Shown: positions 40,048 to 48,727 of the stretch, in pieces
How positions within the stretch are numbered: the stretch's first letter is position 1
How the letters are laid out: each line of letters opens with the position of its first letter
NCBI RefSeq assembly: GCF_020404845.1
Contig: NZ_JAIOJZ010000053.1
Location: 1-53,759, forward strand
Direction of reading: 5' to 3'
From: Streptomyces hyderabadensis
Lineage (GTDB): Bacteria; Actinomycetota; Actinomycetes; Streptomycetales; Streptomycetaceae
Length of the DNA: 53,759 bases
Translations under genes and position numbers: made by a program
Notes under the pieces: model-generated
What the model saw: the letters and a program-made list of their open reading frames with translations, nothing else
The model's database searches: none
Told to the model about the DNA's origin: nothing

Positions 40048-41061
40048 TCAGGAGGTGGGGGCGGGTGCCTTGGACGGGGGTGTCGGCGCCGCCCTGCGTC
40101 CGGCCCTCGCGAGGGACATCTGCCGGGCGAGCCGGGGGCCGAGCACGGAGAGCACGAGCAGGACGCCGGTGACGACGATCTGCGACTGGGCGGAGACGTC
40201 CTTGAGGCTCATCACGTTCTGCAGCGCGCCGAGCAGGAACACGCCCGCGACCGCCCCGCCGAGGGTGCCCTTGCCGCCGTCGAAGTCGATGCCGCCCAGC
40301 AGCACGGCGGCGACGACGGAGAGTTCCAGGCCGGTGGCGTTGTCGTAGCGGGCGCTGGCGTAGTGCAGGGCCCAGAAGACGCCGGTGAGGGCCGACATCA
40401 GGCCGGTCAGCGTGAACAGGATCAGCTTCTGCCGCTTGACCCGGATGCCGGCGAAGCGCGCGGCCTCCTCGCTGGCCCCGATGGCGAACAGCGAGCGGCC
40501 GAACGGCATGGCGTGCAGGGCCACCACGGCGACGGCCAGCAGCACCAGGAACGGCAGGAAGGCGTACGGGACGAAGGTGCCGTCGATGCGTCCGGCCGCG
40601 AAGTCCAGGTACTGCGAGGGGAAGTCGGTCACCGCGTCGGAGCCGAGCACGATCTGCGCGATGCCCCGGTAAGCGGCCATGGTGCCGATGGTGACGGCGA
40701 GGGAGGGCAGCCCGAGCCGGGTCACCAGCAGGCCGTTGACCAGGCCGCAGACCACGCCGAGCAGCAGGCAGATCGGGATGATCGTCTCGATGGTCATGCC
40801 CTGGTTCCACAGGGCGCCCATCACCGCGCCGGACAGGCCCGCGGTGGAGGCGACGGACAGGTCGATCTCGCCGGAGACGACCAGCAGGGTCATCGGCAGG
40901 GCGATGAGCGCGATCGGCAGGGTGTTGCCGATCAGGAAGGACAGGTTCAGGGCGTTGCCGAAGCCGTCGACGAAGCCGAAGGAGAGCAGCAGGACGACCA
41001 CGAGGAGGGCGCCGACGACGGTGTCCCAGCGGATGGCGCGCGTGAGAGAACTGTCAGCCAT
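40048..41061 (-). CDS. rhaQ: Rhamnose ABC transporter permease RhaQ
   Basis: A 337-residue sugar ABC permease of the RbsC type, with about eight to ten TM helices. Recognisable segments are IALPMTLLVVSGEIDLSVASTAGLSGAVMG, LGLPSLAVTIGTMAAYRGIAQIVLG and the domain end AAVLLGGIDFDGGKGTLGGAVAGVFLLG, the family hallmark. It forms the channel with RhaP. ATG 41061 overlaps the rhaP gene by 8 bp, which indicates translational coupling. The C-terminus is Ala/Pro-rich (APTPPSKAPAPTS). Confidence 0.92.
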   Translation of the reverse strand: MADSSLTRAIRWDTVVGALLVVVLLLSFGFVDGFGNALNLSFLIGNTLPIALIALPMTLLVVSGEIDLSVASTAGLSGAVMGALWNQGMTIETIIPICLLLGVVCGLVNGLLVTRLGLPSLAVTIGTMAAYRGIAQIVLGSDAVTDFPSQYLDFAAGRIDGTFVPYAFLPFLVLLAVAVVALHAMPFGRSLFAIGASEEAARFAGIRVKRQKLILFTLTGLMSALTGVFWALHYASARYDNATGLELSVVAAVLLGGIDFDGGKGTLGGAVAGVFLLGALQNVMSLKDVSAQSQIVVTGVLLVLSVLGPRLARQMSLARAGRRAAPTPPSKAPAPTS

Positions 41062-42094
41062 GGCGGGCGTTCCTCTTCTTCAGGGCGTTGGCCACGCGCA
41101 GCGCGACGATCCGGTCGACGGCGATGGCGAGGATGAGCAGGATGCCGTTGATGGCCAGCACCCACACGGAGCTGACGCCGAGGGCGGGCAGCACGCTGTT
41201 GATGGAGGTCAGCAGCAGTGCGCCGAGTGCGGCGCCGTAGACGCTGCCGGAGCCGCCGGTGAAGACGACGCCGCCGACGACCACGGCGCTGACGACGGTC
41301 AGTTCGTAGCCGTTGCCGGTGCCTGAGTCGACGTTGCCGAAGCGGGCTAGGTACAGGGCACCGGCGAGTCCGGCGAGGGCGCCGCAGAAGGTGTAGGCGG
41401 CGAGGATCCGCTTGCGGACGGGGATGCCGGCCAGCCGGGCGGCCTCGGGGTTGGAGCCGAGCGCGTACAGCTCGCGGCCGCTGCCGAAGTGCTTGAGGTA
41501 GTACGCCGTGGCGACGAGCACCGCCAGGGCGATCATGGCCAGCCAGGGCACGGCGGAGATGCCGCCGGAGCCGAAGTCGACGAATCCGCCGGGCAGGTCG
41601 GCCGCGGTGATCTGCCGGGAGCCGACCCAGATGGAGTCGATGCCGCGGATGATGTAGAGGGTGCCCAGGGTGACGACCAGGGCGGGCACCTGGCCGAGGC
41701 TGACCAGCAGGCCGTTGAGGAGGCCGAAGCCGACGCCCATGAGCACCGCGAGCAGCACCGCCACGACGGGGTTGCCGCCGCCCTGGAGGTAGGTGCCGGC
41801 GGCGAAGGCGCTGATGCCGAGGGTGGAGCCGACGGACAGGTCGACGTTGCGGGTGATGACCACCAGGGACTGCCCGGTGGCGACCAGGACCAGGATGGTC
41901 GCGTTCAGCAGCAGGTCCTTGATGCCCTGTTCGGACAGGAACTCGCTGTTGCCGGCCTGGGTGAGGGCGATCATCACCAGGAAGACCAGCAGGATGGCCA
42001 GTTCGCGCATCTTGAAGATGCGGTCCACCAGCCGGGTGGCACCGGCCCCCGGCACCTCGGCCGGGGGGGCCTTCTCGGGTGCGGTGACCGTCAT
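41054..42094 (-). CDS. rhaP: Rhamnose ABC transporter permease RhaP
   Basis: A 346-residue RbsC-type permease. It has LVVITRNVDLSVGSTLGISAFAAG, VPALVVTLGTLYIIRGIDSIWVG and SAVVVGGVVFTGGSGSVYGAALGALLL. ATG 42094 overlaps the rhaT stop (ATGA). The frame extends upstream to 42361, but this is inside rhaT and out of register. It pairs with RhaQ, whose gene it overlaps by 8 bp. Confidence 0.92.
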   Translation of the reverse strand: MTVTAPEKAPPAEVPGAGATRLVDRIFKMRELAILLVFLVMIALTQAGNSEFLSEQGIKDLLLNATILVLVATGQSLVVITRNVDLSVGSTLGISAFAAGTYLQGGGNPVVAVLLAVLMGVGFGLLNGLLVSLGQVPALVVTLGTLYIIRGIDSIWVGSRQITAADLPGGFVDFGSGGISAVPWLAMIALAVLVATAYYLKHFGSGRELYALGSNPEAARLAGIPVRKRILAAYTFCGALAGLAGALYLARFGNVDSGTGNGYELTVVSAVVVGGVVFTGGSGSVYGAALGALLLTSINSVLPALGVSSVWVLAINGILLILAIAVDRIVALRVANALKKRNARHG

Positions 42095-43608
42095 GCGGCG
42101 GCCCTCCCCGTGGCTGCGGCCATCACGGTCTCCTCGGTGGCGTCGGTGCGGGGTATCTCTGCGGTCAGGCGTCCCTCGTGCATCACCAGGACGCGGTCGG
42201 CCATGCCGAGGACCTCGGGCAGGTCGGAGGAGATCATCAGGACGGCCACGCCGTCGGCGGCGAGCTGCGAGAGGAGCCGGTGCACCTCGGCCTTGGTGCC
42301 GACGTCGATGCCGCGGGTGGGTTCGTCGACGATCAGCACCTTGGGGCCGGTGGCCAGCCACTTGGCGAGGACGACCTTCTGCTGGTTGCCGCCCGAGAGG
42401 GTGGCGACGGTGTCGGCGATGCGGGCGTACTTGACCTGGAGCTTGACGGCCCAGTCGAGGGAGCGGCTGCGTTCGGCGCCGCGGTCCATGAGCCCGCCCT
42501 TCACGGTCGTGCGCAGGCCGGTGAGGCCGATGTTGCGTTCGATGGACATGTCCATCACCAGGCCCTGGGCACGGCGGTCCTCGGGCACGAGGGCGAGACC
42601 GGCGGCCATCGCGGTGGAGGGGGCGCCGTTGACGAGCGGCTTGCCGTCCACCTCGACCTCCCCGGCGTCCCAGCGGTCGACGCCGAAGACGGCGCGGGCG
42701 ACCTCGGTGCGTCCGGCGCCGACCAGTCCGGCCAGCGCGACGATCTCACCGCGCCGCACCTCGAAGGAGACGTCGGTGAAGACGCCCTCGCGGGTCAGCC
42801 TGCGCACGCTGAGGGCCGTCTCGCCGGGGGTGACTTCCTGCTTGGGGTACAGCTCGTCGAGGTCGCGGCCGACCATGCGGCGCACCAGGTCGTCCTCGGT
42901 CATGCCCTCCAGGGGCTCGCTGGCGATCCAGGCGCCGTCGCGCAGGGTGGTGACCCGCTTGCAGATGCGGAAGATCTCCTCCAGGCGGTGGGAGATGAAC
43001 AGCACCGCGGCGCCCTGGTCGCGCAGGGTGCGCACCACGCCGAAGAGCCGGGCCACCTCGCTGCCGGTGAGGGCGGCGGTCGGCTCGTCCATGATCAGGA
43101 CACGGGCGTCGAAGGAGAGCGCCTTGGCGATCTCGACGATCTGCTGGTCCGCGATGGACAGGCCGCGCGCGGGCCGGTCGGGGTCGAGTTCGACGCCGAG
43201 GCGCAGCATCAGTTCGGCGGTGGCGGCGCGGGTGGCCTTGTGGTCGATGCGGCCGAGGGCGCGCCGCGGCCGGCGGCCCATGAAGATGTTCTCGGCGATC
43301 GACAGATCGGGGAAGAGGGTGGGCTCCTGGTAGATCACGGCGATGCCGGCGTCGCGGGCGTCGCCGGGGCCGTGGAAGACGACCGGCGCGCCGTCGAGCA
43401 GCACCTGGCCGGCGTCCGGCCGGTGCACTCCGGCCAGCGTTTTGATGAGGGTCGACTTCCCGGCGCCGTTCTCGCCGGCGAGGGCGTGCACCTCGCCGGG
43501 GAACAGCTCCAGGGAGACGTCCCTGAGCGCACGGACCGCGCCGAAGGACTTGGAGACGTCCCTGAGCGCCAGAACCGGGGCCGTACCCGTGTCGGACGGG
43601 TGGGTCAT
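42091..43608 (-). CDS. rhaT: Rhamnose ABC transporter ATP-binding protein RhaT
   Basis: A 505-residue protein of two fused ABC domains, as usual for sugar importers of the RbsA/CUT2 class. The first has Walker A AGENGAGKST (44-53), a degenerate signature and Walker B VLIMDEPTAAL. The second has a degenerate Walker A (GLVGAGRTE), LSGGNQQKV and VLIVDEPTRGID. Only the first site is therefore expected to bind ATP fully. It is the first gene of the rhaTPQSM operon, with promoter and operator immediately upstream. Sugar specificity is set by context. Confidence 0.93.
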   Translation of the reverse strand: MTHPSDTGTAPVLALRDVSKSFGAVRALRDVSLELFPGEVHALAGENGAGKSTLIKTLAGVHRPDAGQVLLDGAPVVFHGPGDARDAGIAVIYQEPTLFPDLSIAENIFMGRRPRRALGRIDHKATRAATAELMLRLGVELDPDRPARGLSIADQQIVEIAKALSFDARVLIMDEPTAALTGSEVARLFGVVRTLRDQGAAVLFISHRLEEIFRICKRVTTLRDGAWIASEPLEGMTEDDLVRRMVGRDLDELYPKQEVTPGETALSVRRLTREGVFTDVSFEVRRGEIVALAGLVGAGRTEVARAVFGVDRWDAGEVEVDGKPLVNGAPSTAMAAGLALVPEDRRAQGLVMDMSIERNIGLTGLRTTVKGGLMDRGAERSRSLDWAVKLQVKYARIADTVATLSGGNQQKVVLAKWLATGPKVLIVDEPTRGIDVGTKAEVHRLLSQLAADGVAVLMISSDLPEVLGMADRVLVMHEGRLTAEIPRTDATEETVMAAATGRAAA

Positions 43609-43653
43609 TGGGGGCTCCTCGACGACGCCGGCGGGACGGCCCTCACGGCGTCG

Positions 43654-43665
43654 TGAAAGGTTTCA
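43654..43665. promoter_or_regulatory. LacI-type operator at the rhaT promoter
   Basis: TGAAAGGTTTCA has TGAAA/TTTCA arms and a 2-bp centre. It lies about 16 bp downstream of the predicted -10 of rhaT, where bound LacI repressor would block transcription. Confidence 0.6.
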
Positions 43666-43680
43666 ACTAGGTTGCCGGGG

Positions 43681-43710
43681 ACGTTAGGCAGCGAGGGTAT
43701 GTCACGTCAA
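43681..43710 (-). promoter_or_regulatory. rhaT operon promoter
   Basis: On the minus strand TTGACG (43710-43705) and TAACGT (43686-43681) are 18 bp apart. The operator TGAAAGGTTTCA lies just downstream of the -10. Confidence 0.55.
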
Positions 43711-43784
43711 TGGTTCCGGGTCGAAAAACTTTCGATAGCCGAAGGTCACGACGGAGTCACGAACAGCCGGACTGGCCGGAAGGG

Positions 43785-43813
43785 TTGACACCCCTCCTGG
43801 CGGCTCATAGCTT
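43785..43813 (+). promoter_or_regulatory. rhaI promoter
   Basis: A perfect -35 TTGACA (43785-43790) and TAGCTT (43808-43813) are 17 bp apart. The second TGAA-centre-TTCA site begins 8 bp downstream of the -10, around the expected transcription start. Confidence 0.6.
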
Positions 43814-43820
43814 CACGTTC

Positions 43821-43832
43821 TGAATCGTTTCA
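43821..43832. promoter_or_regulatory. LacI-type operator at the rhaI promoter
   Basis: TGAATCGTTTCA has perfect TGAA/TTCA arms around TCGT. It is similar to the site at 43654, so both divergent promoters are likely repressed by the same LacI protein. Confidence 0.6.
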
Positions 43833-43884
43833 TAGATGGCCGTGCTCACCGCAGGCCACGACCCGATGCCACAGGAGCCCCGAA

Positions 43885-45045
43885 GTGACCGAGCTCGCCG
43901 CGGTGAAGGCCGCGCTCAAGACCCAGGCCGTCGAGACGCCGTCGTGGGCGTACGGCAACTCGGGCACCCGCTTCAAGGTGTTCGCCCAGGCCGGTGTCCC
44001 GCGCGACCCGTTCGAGAAACTGGACGACGCGGCGAAGGTGCACGAGTTCACCGGCGTGGCCCCGACGGTGGCCCTGCACATCCCGTGGGACCGGGTCGAC
44101 GACTACGCCGCGCTGGCCGCGCACGCCGAGAAGCGGGGTGTACGGATCGGCGCGATCAATTCCAACACCTTCCAGGACGACGCCTACAAGCTGGGCAGCG
44201 TCTGCCACCCGGACCCGGCGGTGCGCCGCAAGGCCGTCGACCACCTGCTGGAGTGCGTCGACATCATGGACGCCACCGGGTCGCACGACCTGAAGCTGTG
44301 GTTCGCCGACGGCACCAACTACCCCGGCCAGGACGACGTCCGCTCCCGTCAGGACCGGCTGGCCGAGGGCCTGGCCGAGGTGTACGAGCGGCTCGGCGAG
44401 GGGCAGCGGATGCTCCTGGAGTACAAGCTCTTCGAGCCGGCGTTCTACACGACGGACGTGCCGGACTGGGGCACGGCGTACGCGCACTGCCTGAAGCTGG
44501 GTGAGAAGGCGCAGGTCGTGGTCGACACGGGGCACCACGCGCCGGGCACGAACATCGAGTTCATCGTGGCGACGCTGCTGCGGGAGGGGAAGCTCGGCGG
44601 GTTCGACTTCAACTCGCGTTTCTACGCCGACGACGACCTGATGGTGGGCGCCGCCGACCCGTTCCAGCTGTTCCGCATCATGTACGAGGTGGTGCGCGGG
44701 GACGGGTTCACCTCCGACGTCGCGTTCATGCTCGACCAGTGCCACAACATCGAGGCGAAGATCCCGGCCATCATCCGGTCGGTGATGAACGTGCAGGAGG
44801 CGACGGCGAAGGCGCTGCTGGTCGACGGTCCGGCACTGGCCGCTGCGCAGGCCGCGGGGGACGTGCTGGAGGCCAACGCGGTGTTGATGGACGCGTACAA
44901 CACGGATGTGCGGCCGCTTCTTCGGGAGGTGCGGGAGGAAATGGGCCTGGAGCCCGAACCCCTCAAGGCGTATCGCTCCTGCGGGTGGGCGGAGAAGGTT
45001 GTCGCCGAGCGGGTCGGTGGGCAGCAGGCCGGGTGGGGGGCGTAG
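43885..45045 (+). CDS. rhaI: L-rhamnose isomerase
   Basis: A 386-residue xylose isomerase-fold enzyme that converts L-rhamnose to L-rhamnulose with a divalent metal. Features include WAYGNSGTRFKVFAQAG at the N-terminus, LKLWFADGTNYPGQDD, LLEYKLFEPAFY with a metal-binding Glu, VVVDTGHHAPGTNIEF, FDFNSRFYADDDL and MLDQCHNIEAKIPA. It is the RhaI type, distinct from E. coli RhaA. GTG 43885 has CAGGAG 7 bp upstream. It is first of the catabolic genes and is divergent from rhaT. Confidence 0.95.
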   Translation: MTELAAVKAALKTQAVETPSWAYGNSGTRFKVFAQAGVPRDPFEKLDDAAKVHEFTGVAPTVALHIPWDRVDDYAALAAHAEKRGVRIGAINSNTFQDDAYKLGSVCHPDPAVRRKAVDHLLECVDIMDATGSHDLKLWFADGTNYPGQDDVRSRQDRLAEGLAEVYERLGEGQRMLLEYKLFEPAFYTTDVPDWGTAYAHCLKLGEKAQVVVDTGHHAPGTNIEFIVATLLREGKLGGFDFNSRFYADDDLMVGAADPFQLFRIMYEVVRGDGFTSDVAFMLDQCHNIEAKIPAIIRSVMNVQEATAKALLVDGPALAAAQAAGDVLEANAVLMDAYNTDVRPLLREVREEMGLEPEPLKAYRSCGWAEKVVAERVGGQQAGWGA

Positions 45046-45060
45046 GCGTCTGCCGGGTTT

Positions 45061-45127
45061 CCGTTGTTCGCGGGCTGCGGGTCGTTCGTGGTTGATCGCG
45101 CAGTTCCCCGCGCCCCTGAAGGGGCGC
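45061..45127. repeat. Short interspersed palindromic Streptomyces intergenic repeat
   Basis: Bases about 45061-45127 match a sequence type I recognise as abundant between Streptomyces genes: GCGCAGTTCCCCGCGCCCC followed by a complementary arm. Its end, GCGCCCC-TGAA-GGGGCGC (45110-45127), is a perfect 7-bp hairpin. It splits rhaI from rhaEW inside the catabolic operon. Confidence 0.65.
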
Positions 45128-45159
45128 ACTTCCTCCCCTCCGATCGAAAAGGCACCGTC

Positions 45160-47199
45160 ATGACATCTCACCCTGAAGCCGCCGCCCTCCTCGCCCGTTC
45201 GCATCGGCTCGGTGCCGATCCGCGCAACACCAACTACGCCGGTGGCAACGCCTCCGCCAAGGGCACCGGAACCGACCCCGTCACCGGGGGGGAGGTGGAG
45301 CTGATGTGGGTCAAGGGGTCCGGCGGGGACCTCGGGACGCTCACCGAGGCGGGGCTCGCCGTGCTGCGGCTGGACCGGATGCGGGCGCTCAAGGGCGTCT
45401 ACCCGGGCGTCGAGCGCGAGGACGAGATGGTCGCCGCGTTCGACTACTGCCTGCACGGCAAGGGCGGCGCCGCGCCCTCGATCGACACGGCGATGCACGG
45501 GCTGGTCGAGGCCGCCCACGTGGACCATCTGCACCCGGACTCCGGGATCGCGCTGGCCTGCGCGGCGGACGGCGAGAAGCTGACCGCCGAGTGCTTCGGC
45601 GACACCGTGGTGTGGGTGCCGTGGCGGCGGCCCGGTTTCCAGCTCGGGCTGGACATCGCGGCCGTGAAGGAGGCCAACCCGCAGGCGATCGGCTGTGTGC
45701 TCGGCGGGCACGGCATCACCGCGTGGGGCGACACCTCCGAGGAGTGCGAGCGCAACTCGCTGCACATCATCCGCACCGCCGAGGCCTTCCTGGCCGGGCG
45801 CGGCAAGGCCGAGCCGTTCGGCCCGGTGATCGAGGGGTATGCGGCGCTGCCCGAGGCCGACCGGCGGGAGCGGGCGGCCGCACTGGCGCCGTACGTGCGC
45901 GGTCTGGCCTCCCAGGACCGGCCGCAGGTCGGGCACTTCACCGACGCGGACGTGGTCCTCGACTTCCTCGCGCGGGCCGAGCACCCCCGGCTCGCCGCGC
46001 TCGGCACCTCCTGCCCGGACCACTTCCTGCGCACGAAGGTGCGTCCGCTGGTCCTCGACGTGGCGCCCTCTGCGCCGCTGGACGAGGCCGTCGCCCGGCT
46101 CAAGGAGCTGCACGCGGCCTACCGCGAGGAGTACGCCGCCTACTACGAGCGGCACGCCGAGCCCGGCTCCCCCGCCATGCGCGGCGCCGACCCGGCGATC
46201 GTGCTGGTGCCGGGTGTGGGCATGTTCAGCTTCGGCAAGGACAAGCAGACCGCCCGGGTGGCCGGCGAGTTCTACGTCAACGCGATCAACGTGATGCGCG
46301 GGGCGGAGGCGGTGTCGACGTACGCGCCGATCGAGGAGTCGGAGAAGTTCCGGATCGAGTACTGGGCGCTGGAGGAGGCCAAGCTCCGGCGGATGCCGAA
46401 GCCGAAGCCGCTGGCCACCCGGGTCGCCCTGGTCACGGGTGCGGGCAGCGGGATCGGGAAGGCGATCGCGCGCCGGCTGGTCAACGAGGGCGCCTGTGTG
46501 GTCGTGGCCGACCTGAACGCCGAGAACGCGGCCGCGGTCGCCGCGGAGCTGGGCGGGGACGACAAGGCCGTCGCCGTGACCGTCGACGTCACCTCCGAGG
46601 AACAGATCGCCGGGGCGTTCGAGGCGGCCGTGCTCGCCTTCGGCGGGGTGGACCTGGTGGTCAACAACGCGGGCATCTCCATTTCCAAGCCGCTGCTGGA
46701 GACCTCCGCGAAGGACTGGGACCTCCAGCACGACATCATGGCCCGCGGCTCCTTCCTCGTCTCGCGCGAGGCCGCCCGGGTGATGACCGCGCAGGAACTG
46801 GGCGGCGACATCGTGTACATCGCCTCGAAGAACGCCGTGTTCGCCGGCCCCAACAACATCGCCTACTCCGCCACCAAGGCCGACCAGGCCCACCAGGTGC
46901 GCCTCCTCGCCGCCGAGCTGGGCGAGCACGGCATCCGGGTCAACGGCGTCAACCCGGACGGTGTGGTGCGCGGTTCCGGCATCTTCGCGGGCGGCTGGGG
47001 TGCCCAGCGCGCGGCGGTGTACGGGGTGCCGGAGGAGAAGCTGGGCGAGTTCTACGCGCAGCGGACGCTGCTCAAGCGGGAGGTGCTGCCCGAGCACGTC
47101 GCGAACGCCGTGTTCGCGCTGACCGGCGGCGACCTGACCCACACCACCGGCCTGCACGTCCCGGTCGACGCCGGCGTCGCTGCCGCGTTCCTGCGGTGA
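45160..47199 (+). CDS. rhaEW: Bifunctional rhamnulose-1-phosphate aldolase / lactaldehyde dehydrogenase
   Basis: A 679-residue fusion. Residues 1 to about 400 form a class II aldolase-type domain with metal-binding histidines in HVDHLHPDS and GGHGIT, cleaving rhamnulose 1-phosphate to dihydroxyacetone phosphate and L-lactaldehyde. Residues about 420-679 form a short-chain dehydrogenase with VTGAGSGIGKA, NNAGIS and YSATKADQ (catalytic Tyr and Lys), which oxidises lactaldehyde to lactate with NAD. Fusion of the two steps is known from actinobacterial and Bacillus rhamnose clusters. ATG 45160 has AAAAGG upstream. The stop overlaps the rhaB GTG start. Confidence 0.92.
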   Translation: MTSHPEAAALLARSHRLGADPRNTNYAGGNASAKGTGTDPVTGGEVELMWVKGSGGDLGTLTEAGLAVLRLDRMRALKGVYPGVEREDEMVAAFDYCLHGKGGAAPSIDTAMHGLVEAAHVDHLHPDSGIALACAADGEKLTAECFGDTVVWVPWRRPGFQLGLDIAAVKEANPQAIGCVLGGHGITAWGDTSEECERNSLHIIRTAEAFLAGRGKAEPFGPVIEGYAALPEADRRERAAALAPYVRGLASQDRPQVGHFTDADVVLDFLARAEHPRLAALGTSCPDHFLRTKVRPLVLDVAPSAPLDEAVARLKELHAAYREEYAAYYERHAEPGSPAMRGADPAIVLVPGVGMFSFGKDKQTARVAGEFYVNAINVMRGAEAVSTYAPIEESEKFRIEYWALEEAKLRRMPKPKPLATRVALVTGAGSGIGKAIARRLVNEGACVVVADLNAENAAAVAAELGGDDKAVAVTVDVTSEEQIAGAFEAAVLAFGGVDLVVNNAGISISKPLLETSAKDWDLQHDIMARGSFLVSREAARVMTAQELGGDIVYIASKNAVFAGPNNIAYSATKADQAHQVRLLAAELGEHGIRVNGVNPDGVVRGSGIFAGGWGAQRAAVYGVPEEKLGEFYAQRTLLKREVLPEHVANAVFALTGGDLTHTTGLHVPVDAGVAAAFLR

Positions 47200-48650
47200 G
47201 CGGCGCCGTCGACGCCAAGGCGTACGCCGCGGTCGACCTCGGCGCGTCCAGCGGGCGCGTCATGGTCGGCCGCGTGGGCGCCGACCGGCTGGACCTGACC
47301 GAGGCGCACCGCTTCCCCAACCGGCCGGTCCGTACGCCCGACGGACTGCGCTGGGACGTCCTCGCGCTGTACGCCGGTGTGCTGGACGGGCTGCGGGCGG
47401 CGGGTCCGGTGGACTCGGTCGGCGTGGACAGCTGGGCCGTCGACCACGGCCTGCTGGACGCGGACGGGGCGCTGCTCGGCAACCCCGTGCACTACCGCGA
47501 CGCCCGCACCGAGGGGGTCGCGGAGCGGGTGTGGGCCACGCTGCCCGCCGCGGAGCTGTACGCGGCCACGGGGTTGCAGTACGCGCCCTTCAACACCCTG
47601 TACCAGCTGCTCGCCGCCCGGGGCACGGCCCAGTTCGCGGCGGCCCGGCGGCTGTTGCTGATCCCGGACCTGCTGACGTACTGGCTGACCGGGGAGCAGG
47701 GCACGGAGCTGACCAACGCCTCCACCACCCAGCTGATCGACCCCCGCACCCGGGACTGGTCGCGGGAGGTGGCGGACCGGCTGGGGATCGACCTCGGCCT
47801 GTTCGCGCCGCTGCGCCGGCCCGGGGACGCGGCGGGGCTGCTGCGCCCCGAGGTGCTGGAGGAGACGGGGCTGGCCGGACCGGTACCGGTGACGGCGGTC
47901 GGTTCGCACGACACCGCCTCCGCGGTGGCCGCCGTACCGGCCTCGGACGAGCGGTTCGCCTACATCTGCACCGGCACCTGGTCGCTGGCCGGCCTCGAAC
48001 TGCCCGCCCCGGTGCTGACGGAGGAGAGCCGGGCCGCCAACTTCACCAATGAACTCGGCCTGGACGGCACCGTCCGCTACCTGCGCAACATCATGGGTCT
48101 GTGGCTGCTCCAGGAGTGCGTACGGGCCTGGGGCGAGCCGGATCTGGGTGAGTTGCTGCGCGCGGCGGCGCGGGTACCGGCGCTGCGGTCGGTGGTGGAC
48201 GCGGGTGACGCGGCGTTCCTGGCGCCGGGGCGGATGCCGGAGCGGATCGCCGAGGCGTGCCGCGCCTCGGGGCAGCCGGTGCCCCGGACACCCGCCGAGG
48301 TGACCCGGTGCATCCTGGACTCGCTGGCGCTGGCCCACCGCGCGGCCGTCGAGGAGGCGCAGCGGCTCGCCGGGCATCCGGTCGACGTCGTGCACGTGGT
48401 CGGCGGCGGCACCCGCAACGCGCTGCTGTGCCAGCTGACCGCCGACGCCTGCGGGCTGCCGGTGGTGGCGGGGCCGACGGAGGCCGCCGCGCTCGGCAAC
48501 GTCCTGGTGCAGGCCCGCGCCCACGGCCTGGTCGGCGACCTCGCCGGGATGCGCCGGCTGGTGGCCCGTACCCAGCCGCCGGCCCGGTACGAACCGCGCG
48601 GCGGCACGGCCCGCTGGCGGGCGGCCGGGGCCCGACTCGCCGACCGCTGA
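47196..48650 (+). CDS. rhaB: L-rhamnulokinase (FGGY family)
   Basis: A 484-residue FGGY carbohydrate kinase that phosphorylates L-rhamnulose at C1 with ATP. The phosphate-1 motif is AAVDLGASSGRV near the N-terminus. VGVDSWAVDHGLLD, VTAVGSHDTASAVAAVP, YICTGTWSLAGLELP and VVGGGTRNALLCQLTAD complete the family signature. GTG 47196 overlaps the preceding TGA, so translation is coupled to rhaEW. A 6-bp-stem hairpin follows immediately. Confidence 0.93.
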   Translation: MSGAVDAKAYAAVDLGASSGRVMVGRVGADRLDLTEAHRFPNRPVRTPDGLRWDVLALYAGVLDGLRAAGPVDSVGVDSWAVDHGLLDADGALLGNPVHYRDARTEGVAERVWATLPAAELYAATGLQYAPFNTLYQLLAARGTAQFAAARRLLLIPDLLTYWLTGEQGTELTNASTTQLIDPRTRDWSREVADRLGIDLGLFAPLRRPGDAAGLLRPEVLEETGLAGPVPVTAVGSHDTASAVAAVPASDERFAYICTGTWSLAGLELPAPVLTEESRAANFTNELGLDGTVRYLRNIMGLWLLQECVRAWGEPDLGELLRAAARVPALRSVVDAGDAAFLAPGRMPERIAEACRASGQPVPRTPAEVTRCILDSLALAHRAAVEEAQRLAGHPVDVVHVVGGGTRNALLCQLTADACGLPVVAGPTEAAALGNVLVQARAHGLVGDLAGMRRLVARTQPPARYEPRGGTARWRAAGARLADR

Positions 48651-48673
48651 ACCGGGTCTCCCGCGTGCCCGGT
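48651..48673 (+). terminator. Hairpin after rhaB
   Basis: ACCGGG (48651-48656) pairs with CCCGGT (48668-48673) around an 11-nt loop directly after the rhaB stop. It may end or partially attenuate the rhamnose transcript before lutA. Confidence 0.4.
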
Positions 48674-48698
48674 CGGCCGACTAGCCTGCATCCATCAT

Positions 48699-48709
48699 TC
48701 ATCCGATGA
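48699..48709. promoter_or_regulatory. Palindrome upstream of lutA, candidate operator
   Basis: TCATC-C-GATGA is a perfect odd palindrome 19 bp upstream of lutA. A TAGCCT (-10-like) lies at 48682-48687. Lactate operons are usually controlled by GntR-type LutR/LldR proteins. None is encoded here, so the binder is unknown. Confidence 0.4.
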
Positions 48710-48727
48710 TCGAAACGAGGAGCCGCG

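Noticed and set aside
41489..43333. Plus-strand 614-codon frame opposite rhaP and rhaT
   Set aside because: It is a shadow of the ABC transporter genes, with no signature motifs.
45306..47195. N-terminal part of a 1114-codon frame running into rhaB
   Set aside because: It reads rhaEW in the wrong frame. Only the part from GTG 47196 encodes rhamnulokinase.
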